Of a stretch of DNA of 64,000 nucleotides, positions 56,999 through 64,000 are shown piece by piece. The stretch lies in NCBI GenBank assembly GCA_033060915.1, contig CM065378.1:10056001-10120000 (forward strand), read 5' to 3'. Source of the DNA: Euryodendron excelsum (Eukaryota; Streptophyta; Magnoliopsida; Ericales; Pentaphylacaceae). A program made the translations under genes and the position numbers. The first letter of the stretch is position 1. Each line of letters opens with the position of its first letter. The notes beneath the pieces were generated by a model, which saw only the letters and a program-made list of their open reading frames with translations, ran no database searches and was not told the origin of the DNA.

Positions 56999-58180
56999 AT
57001 GGTGAGGAAGAGAAAAGTTGAGGGGGAAGAGGAGAAAGAAAACAATGATGGAAATATAGGGTGGGATCAGATGATGAATGAGGCTGGAAATGGGGAACTT
57101 GGTGGAGCCCAAAGAGCTCGTAAACGCTTCGTCGGAGTGCGCCAACGGCCGTCGGGGCGGTGGGTAGCTGAGATCAAAGACACCATACAGAAGATAAGAG
57201 TATGGTTAGGCACATTTGATACTGCAGAGGAAGCAGCTAGAGCTTATGATGAGGCTGCTTGCTTACTGCGCGGAGGCAACACTCGCAGGAACTTCTGGCC
57301 TTGTTCTCCATCTCCTAATTCGACTCCAGCCCTTCCCTCAAAGATCACAAATCTTCTTCTCCACAGGCTCAAAGCTAGGAACCATGCTAATGCCACAATG
57401 GCTGCTTCTTTGCATGCTAACCAACAGAGTCAAGAACCGGCTGAAATAGTACAAGATACACAATTTGATCAGTTCTTTGAGATGCCCAATGCTAATATCA
57501 TCACCAACACTACAAGCAATTACTTCACTGCGAGTCTTGAATCGAGTTTCACCGGAGAAGAAGGCGGTGGTGGGGCGGGAGAATTTGAATTACCGGAAGA
57601 TAACTGGACTAGTATTGACCAACTTTTGAATGGTGAGGGTCACAAAACGGAAGAGGAGGAAGAAACTGATGTGGGGATCATGGACTTTCAATTTGTTGAC
57701 AATGTTGGATCGTCTTGTTATTATTCTCCATTTGAGATTGCGGAAGAAATGGTGGAGCCGATGGAACAGGAGAGTTATGACGAAGAACCCTCGATGCTGA
57801 CAGAGGCTATGAAGAGGATGAAGTATGAACGAAAGTTCTCGGCTTCTCTTTATGCGTTCAATGGGGTATCCGAGTGTCTAAAACTGAAACTTGAATCAGG
57901 AAATGCACTAGAAGAAGGGCGGTGTGAAAGGTTTTCTAAACTTAGCCATGAATGGAGTGACAATCAAGAGATAAAGAACAAGGAAGAAAGTGATGTGGAT
58001 GCTCGGGTGGTAGTTCAAGAACAGGAGAGAAGCCAACAGAATTCAACAGAAATAGGGTCTTCTTCTTCTTCCTCCTCCTCCTCCTCCTTTGCGTCCTCCT
58101 CTTCGAGCAAGGAAGGAGGGGAATGGTCTCTTTGGAGCTCTCTTGATCTCCCTCCTATTGAATTGCTATTTAGCGGATAA
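56999..58180 (+). CDS. AP2/ERF transcription factor, ERN1/RAP2.11-like, 393 aa
   Basis: DNA-binding regulator expected in the nucleus. A single AP2/ERF domain spans about residues 43-100: [17 protein letters not shown], then R-V-W-L-G-T-F, then A-A-R-A-Y-D-E-A-A. The Ala and Asp of the ERF subfamily are at the specificity positions of the second strand. A basic R-K-R precedes it. After the domain, [15 protein letters not shown] (about 112-127) is a motif I associate with the ERN1/RAP2.11 group (group V). Acidic stretches in the middle could activate transcription. A Ser tract encoded by a TCC/TCT microsatellite (58060-58090) precedes the C-terminal [12 protein letters not shown]. Single exon, ATG directly after the GA tract, no sign of damage. 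Group assignment is from memory of the motif. Relatives act in nodulation (ERN1) or low-potassium response (RAP2.11); which applies here is unknown. Confidence 0.92.
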   Translation: MVRKRKVEGEEEKENNDGNIGWDQMMNEAGNGELGGAQRARKRFVGVRQRPSGRWVAEIKDTIQKIRVWLGTFDTAEEAARAYDEAACLLRGGNTRRNFWPCSPSPNSTPALPSKITNLLLHRLKARNHANATMAASLHANQQSQEPAEIVQDTQFDQFFEMPNANIITNTTSNYFTASLESSFTGEEGGGGAGEFELPEDNWTSIDQLLNGEGHKTEEEEETDVGIMDFQFVDNVGSSCYYSPFEIAEEMVEPMEQESYDEEPSMLTEAMKRMKYERKFSASLYAFNGVSECLKLKLESGNALEEGRCERFSKLSHEWSDNQEIKNKEESDVDARVVVQEQERSQQNSTEIGSSSSSSSSSSFASSSSSKEGGEWSLWSSLDLPPIELLFSG

Positions 58181-60348
58181 AATGGGTCCTAATCCAGTTG
58201 TTTTCTTCATTAAACCTTCACAATTTTATGGCATCTTAGGTAGGAATTGCTTATTTGTGTCAAGCAACAACAAATGAGATGTAATGTTAATTTTTCGTGC
58301 TGAGAAGTACTATTTTTTACTAGTGATTTATGACTATATATATAGCACCAAGTAACACTAATCCACTAGATGTGAATGTTAATACAAGTAGATACCAACT
58401 GATATCTCTGAAGCCACACTTCACAGAAGAAATTTTTTTAGTCACTAGGCTGATTTACAATCAATTTTCAGGATTTATAGGAGTTGATTAATCATAATGA
58501 TCGTCTACAAAAATAACTTATTATAATACTCTTATTCAACTACAAGAAGAAAAAGGATTACTTGTTTTTGTTATAAAAAAAAAAAAAAATTCTGTACTTT
58601 TCTTTTTCATGTTTAGAGTCTCACACAATAAAATGAAGGGGGGAAAAGAAAAAAAAAAAGCTCAAATTAGGCAGACTGCTAATCGGAAGTAGATGGAATG
58701 AGGCTTTGTTGAATCAAGATTTAGAATTTTACAAAAAAATTGCCTACAGTTACATTCAAGCATGTTAATTTGGCATGACTTGGCTCAGATTACAGTGACA
58801 ATGTTTTCAATTTTCAATAAACAGTGAAAGGCACTCTCCTTCACTCTACCAATTAACAAGAAATTCTCAAAACCATGAGGAGCATATCCAAATCTGTGAT
58901 AATGATAATGATAATCCAACTGAATATATCTAGTAGTTATTGACTAACTTGACGGCAATGACACACCACAATCTTTGTTCTGTACGAATATCTGTTCGCA
59001 CATTCTATCAAGAAACATAAGTGCAGCATTAACAACCATAATCTTTAGTTATTAAAATGTGATTTGGTAAATTATTAATCAAAGATACATTGGACTAAAG
59101 GTCTAAGATTTCTATGATGTTTCAAGGATCTCTTAATATGACTTAAGACGCACTCATGTTTGGTTTATCCTATGAAAGAAAAACCTTAATCTAGATCTGT
59201 CAATTCAAATATGACTTCCCATATATTTCTCCTATTTTGGGTGCAGATTGTCAAAACTTCATTAACTTCCACTTACCCAAACAATGATTACAGAATTTAT
59301 TTCCTTGTGACTTTATCCGAATTTCCCAGAGAGGAAGATTTGTCAATGTTTAAAGCTTTAATTAGCATATACTTCTATGAACTGCCAATGTTTTAGGCCT
59401 TCAGCAAATTTCATAATATTTGAATTGGTTGCTAGAGCACTACTGTAGCTATGTGTATACATACATATATACATCTATATATCTATTCCTCATGAACGCG
59501 GTTATTGTGGTTATTTGGTGCAAAAGAACATTAACTGTGAGTTGATGACGCGGTGAGAATGGAAGGAAAAACAGGAGGAGGAAAACTCTGGTGAACCACT
59601 CAAAGATGTTGAAATTATTTTCAAAATATAATATATGTAGTAATTTTGAAGTTTTCTAAAAAAAGTTTGACTAGTTTTTGAATAAAGTCTTTATTGTCTT
59701 ATTCAATGAATCTCACATTGCAAAGTGAGAAGATTTGTAAGGCATTTATAAATGTCATTAACTTTTTATGTATTGTTTTAGAGTAATGACTGGGTATAGC
59801 ACTCAAGTGTGAGCATATGTGCCACGTCACGTGCACGTCAAACCTGCAAGTGACCATTAGAAATCCGTAATTCTTTATTCTTTTTAGTTTTTATTATTCA
59901 AACTTGATAATTAGAGGGTCTTCAGGTCTGATTTTGTATATGCAACACAGTTATAATTACAGATTTGTTGGGCTTCATTGTATTCTGGAGACGATTCGTT
60001 ATTAATCTGGTGCACATCAGATTCTGAGAATTGGTAAGGACAAATATCATCTTAAGAAAAATGATATTAATCGTACCTTGGAAGTATTTATTCATCTTCT
60101 TTTTTTTCTTTTTACAAATTTCAGCACTAACAAAAGATGTGAAAAAGAGTCCATAACTGAGAATTATTCTTTTGAACAATATTATGCAATTGCATAGGAA
60201 ACCGTACTGCCAAGTTCGTGGCTAATACATAGTACTATGTCTCTAATTTTCTGAGTAGGACTGTGTTGGAGAAAAATATCTCTGAATTATAAGCTAATAT
60301 TCATGTAGTAGATGGGTTTCATCCCCAAAGAAAAGTCATGCAAACTGC
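58181..60348. other. ERF 3' flank and intergenic DNA, no gene
   Basis: AT-rich, with A-runs near 58577-58590 and 58646-58660 and TA-rich text near 59455-59485. No open frame had family features. Confidence 0.45.
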
Positions 60349-60356
60349 ATATAGTT

Positions 60357-60992
60357 CAGGCGGCCGGTTTAAGACAATTTGTGGCCTAAGGCGATAATTT
60401 TAAATAAGGCCTTTTATATATATATATATATATATATTTTTAATTGTTGTAAAAAACTTTGGATTAAATCTGTTACTGTTAAAATTAACTAATGAGTTGA
60501 TTTTGAGCTTTTTCTTATGACAAAAAAAATGGAGACACTATATAATATTTAACTATAACATATAAGGTTTTAAAAAGTCTAAGATTTTTTAAATTATTTT
60601 GTACAATTGATTTTATTGGGCGAAATCAATTTTTTTTAAAAGTTAACTAAGGTAGTTGATTTTCGGTCTTCTTTATGTAGTTTTTTTTTATTTATTTATC
60701 TGGAATGGGTTTTTTGTTTCGAAAAAATTGTAGAACAACTTAATTATAGCATGTAAAAGTTTAAAAAAATTAGAGCCTTTAAAATTTTAGTTATTTGTAC
60801 AATTTGTTTGTTAGTTAAACTTGTATTTTTTTCTTAGTGAAAGGTGATTTTTGGCTTCTTTTTTGCACAAACTTTTTTTTTTCTTATCTACATTGAGGCT
60901 TTTTTTTTTAAATGTTTAGAAATTATAAGAAGTCTTTAAAAGTGGGAGTATAAGGCGGCCACCTCACCCGCCTTTAGGGTTGAGTCAGCCCT
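60357..60992. mobile_element. hAT-type MITE, 636 bp
   Basis: Perfect 8-bp target duplication ATATAGTT at 60349-60356 and 60993-61000. Left end CAGGCGGCCGGTTTAAG and right end (complemented) AGGGCTGACTCAAC resemble each other and the CAGGGCCGGCTCAA-type ends seen in plant hAT elements. Motifs AAGGCG and GTGGCC recur near both ends. The AT-rich core includes a (TA)n run at 60417-60436. No coding capacity. Confidence 0.85.
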
Positions 60993-61000
60993 ATATAGTT

Positions 61001-64000
61001 CCCTCCTCCGTTATTCCTTATATCCTTTTCAATGAATTTTGGAGGGAAAAAAAAAGAAAAAACAACAAATGAAATAAACATTGGACAATGAACAATTTTT
61101 TTTTCTCTCTTTCCTGTTTCACTTCTTCTTCTTCTTCTTTTATTTTATTTTATTTTTTTTTGGGCAAAGATTGTCAATACCTATGAGCACAAACCAAATG
61201 ATATAATACTTCATAGTCTTTATAAGCCGATGTTTGGCAGAAAATAATGACAGTTACACTTGTTTACATCTTTCACCCATAAGCATCATCTCCACTGAAA
61301 TTAACGATCTTGGAATCATCGCGACAGAACTTAATCAAACAACTTCATCTCATGAATGCCAAAGACATCCATATTCTGATGGAAGATTAAAAAACACTTG
61401 GGTATTTATCATCTCAATGTCCTGCACCTTGGTAGAATAAAACTAATCCATTAAGGATTAAATTCACTACAATATGAAAGTAAAATATTCCCTCCTCAGA
61501 GTTATGAACTCATAACAGTAACTAAGGGGGTTATTTTGGGCACTGGCTCAATCACATGAACACTGGAACTGAATTTTTTACACCCATTTCTTCTCTCTGT
61601 ATTCATATTGACCTAAACTGTGATCCAAAAGAAAAAGAAGAAAAAAAAACTTAATTACCATTATTAAAAAGAGTTTTCTATTGCAGCTTTGGACCTTGAA
61701 GTACTCACAAGCTAAATTAATTTGCCGGCACAAACTCTTGAAGGAGAGGGATTTTCCAACCCTTAAATTTGCATTCACGAGCATTGAACTGCATAGCTAG
61801 TAGCAGCTATGTGCTCTCTCGACTCAACTTTCCAACTACTTGGGTTGGCTATACAGCTAGTAGCTATGCAATAGTACGAATTTAAATTGTGTCATTTGTG
61901 CCTTAATAATGCCTAGAAAAAGTAGATTTCTGAGGATCAATTTGTGAGCTTGAAGGCATTTCTAAGGACCAAAAGATCACACACCAACCACTGTGACCAT
62001 ATTGGTAACACCTCTTGTTTTAGTCATAGGTTCAGTAGGCCATATGCATTTACTAATGAAGAATGGTTGGATTTCTGTTCTTGATCTCTATCGTTATTTA
62101 TTTCATTGGCTAGTTTAATTCCTTTTCCTTTATCAATAATTTCTCCCTATGCACGTGTGCATGAATGAATATATCTTGCTAATCGAAGTGTCAGCCCCGC
62201 GGTGTGGAGCTAATTCTGAAACGAATTGTAAACTCAAATGATTTAGTTTTGACTATTGCTGGTGTCTCTCGGCCTTAACTGATTATCAGAGTTTGTGTGT
62301 AATTACAAGTACGTGAAATTTACTCTCGCAAAGTTAAAAGCATCCAAGCACATGTTTTGTTTTCATTGAACATAACAAGAAAGTAAAAGCAAGAAAGAGG
62401 AGCAAAACAAGGATAAAACCATCATCACATCTTTTATGGTGGGCTGGTGGTGATTAAGAAGTCTAGGATTTCTACTCTCAATTCAATGAGGGTTAAATAA
62501 CAACAGCTGCCTAATTGCAATCACTGGGGTAAACTTTTCTTTTCCCTCTTAGCTGCTAACCTAAAGGGAAAGGCACACAGCGCAACCTAACTGAGCCACT
62601 TGTCAACTGGCTTGAAGTCAAGGACTGTTGTGGGTTTGACTAATCTCTAAGTTTCTGTCCACAAGACTGAGAAATTCATAAACAATGAGAGGACTGAGGG
62701 CCCAAATGGTATATGATGTGGTGTCCATAACCTCTAAAATGAGTTGAAAACTCTAGGCCTCAAAACTAATCATATTGTCCCATCACCTTCATTCCGAACA
62801 ATGTTTATCCTAAAAAATAAGAGAGAGAGAGAGAGAGAGAGATCCACCATCCCCTCCCAAGTGCATGAATGGCCCCTTGGCATCCCCCACTACCATTGAA
62901 AACATGTTGATAAAAGATAAGGCAAAAGGGAGGCTAAAAGCAGGACTGGGAGATATGATGTTTGAGGAGAAAGGTTTTACTTAGGGACATGAAAGAATAG
63001 GCTTTCATGTCCTGTTTGAAGAGGATGATTGTGGTGATATGAACAAAAAAAAATAGATTTTTTAATTAGCTTTCAACAATTTTAAAGAATCAAAAGTGGT
63101 TTTGAGAGTTGTTCATTTGATTACTGGAACCATGTGGAACCATGTGGAACCATAAAGCTACTCCCATGCCATTATATACTATATATTTTACAACGACCTG
63201 TTAGAGAGAGAGAGAGAGGGAGGTTAATTTAAGGGGAAAGAAGATTCTCATTCTCAATTTTACATTTGCCTCATGTCAAAGGGGGTGAAAGATCATTGGG
63301 GCTTTTAGTTTCAGGTAGCCCTTTTTCCAGGTGGGGTTTTAGAGGAACCTATATAAACAATCCAATTCCAGCATGAAAGCAAAACCTGGTATTGGGTTTA
63401 GTCCCTTGGTATCTTAGCTGCAAAGGTGGACCAACCTAATGAAGGGTCTCCTCAAGGTTGAATTATACCTAATCAGTAATATCTTTCCTTTGTTTCCAAG
63501 CTCTTATTGACCCAGCTTGCTAACTAATAATTAAAGCTGTAGTAAGTTCATCTTCTATGCATTTAGCTTTCTGATCCTTCAAAAATGCATCTACGGATAC
63601 AAAATTTCATCAATGGATATGTACAAAATTGAAGATTGCGACGATGACGAGGAGCACAATAATTATAGTTTAATAGATTTGGCCTACAGCTGAGTCATTA
63701 AAACTCCAATCACTATCAACATAGTTATAGTTTTAATTATAAAAGAGAATGAAGCCTTTCCCTCCTCATTTGACTTCAAAATATACATAACCACTAAACC
63801 AAGAGAAAAAATGGCTAAGATTTGCCATAGCCTTCTATATTTTGACTCAACCAATACTCTCTTATACCCATATTGCACAAGTCCAAATAGAACATACCTT
63901 TCAGGCGGGTAGCTAGCTGTTTCTTTTCTCTTAAAGTAGCCCTGCCCCTAACTTTTTGCCCTTTGAATATATTCAGCAGCATCAAAACCTTGACGGAGAA
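61001..64000. other. Intergenic DNA to the window end, no gene recognised
   Basis: Contains poly-T/(TTC)n at 61099-61160, GA microsatellites at 62820-62842 and 63203-63220, and a triple GGAACCATGT-like phrase near 63127-63152. Short open frames on both strands (for example 63684-63878 minus, hydrophobic) lack recognisable motifs. Confidence 0.45.

Noticed and set aside
61578..61784. 68-residue minus-strand ORF
   Set aside because: Compositionally plausible but matches no family I recognise and has no supporting signals.
63684..63878. 64-residue hydrophobic minus-strand ORF
   Set aside because: No motif, no splice or promoter support and AT-rich composition; likely chance.

Overview
The window reads as nuclear DNA of a flowering plant, probably a woody eudicot (the clade is an inference). 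It is AT-rich, genes have many GT-AG introns, and most of the length is introns and decayed transposable elements. Three host genes can be supported. (1) On the minus strand, 4327-6533, is a two-exon gene for a 217-residue protein of unknown function with one likely membrane segment. (2) On the plus strand, 11172-54505, ten coding exons with perfectly compatible phases encode a 716-residue CSC1-like/OSCA (DUF221) mechanosensitive or osmosensitive cation channel, closest to HYP1. (3) On the plus strand, 56999-58180, is a single-exon AP2/ERF transcription factor of the ERN1/RAP2.11 type.

The channel gene spreads 2,151 coding bases over 43.3 kb. Its introns act as a trap for mobile DNA. The largest, intron 8 (35777-50378), holds a complete 10,026-bp Ty3/gypsy element of the Tat lineage at 38993-49018. 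That element has two 591-bp LTRs (5 differences seen), a 5-bp target duplication (TTCAT), a primer-binding site, a polypurine tract, and a minus-strand gag-pol with protease, RT, two RNase H domains and integrase. It also has an extra ORF on the opposite strand (39956-42183) with its own TATA box and two predicted introns, now broken by two stops. Between the two converging reading units lies a 64-bp tandem repeat whose units each carry two inverted repeats.

Other elements with defined ends: hAT-type MITEs at 166-524, 16501-17017 and 60357-60992, all with perfect 8-bp target duplications; Mutator-type MITEs at 10252-10593, 17072-17460 and 28148-28911; a 251-bp TRIM at 53691-53941; and a solo LTR at 51378-51864 nested inside an L1 LINE remnant. 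There are also a tRNA-derived SINE, several local tandem duplications, GA microsatellites and four unusually long G/C homopolymers.

Layout: 1-4300 MITE and tandem duplications without a recognised gene; 4327-6533 membrane-protein gene; 6534-9250 AT-rich intergenic; 9253-54505 channel gene with promoter, leader and TE-filled introns; 54506-56899 intergenic; 56900-58180 ERF gene; 58181-64000 intergenic with one hAT MITE. No tRNA, rRNA or CRISPR was seen. The three host genes show no functional link; the main interplay is between the channel gene and the retroelement, whose antisense ORF is transcribed in the same direction as the host gene.
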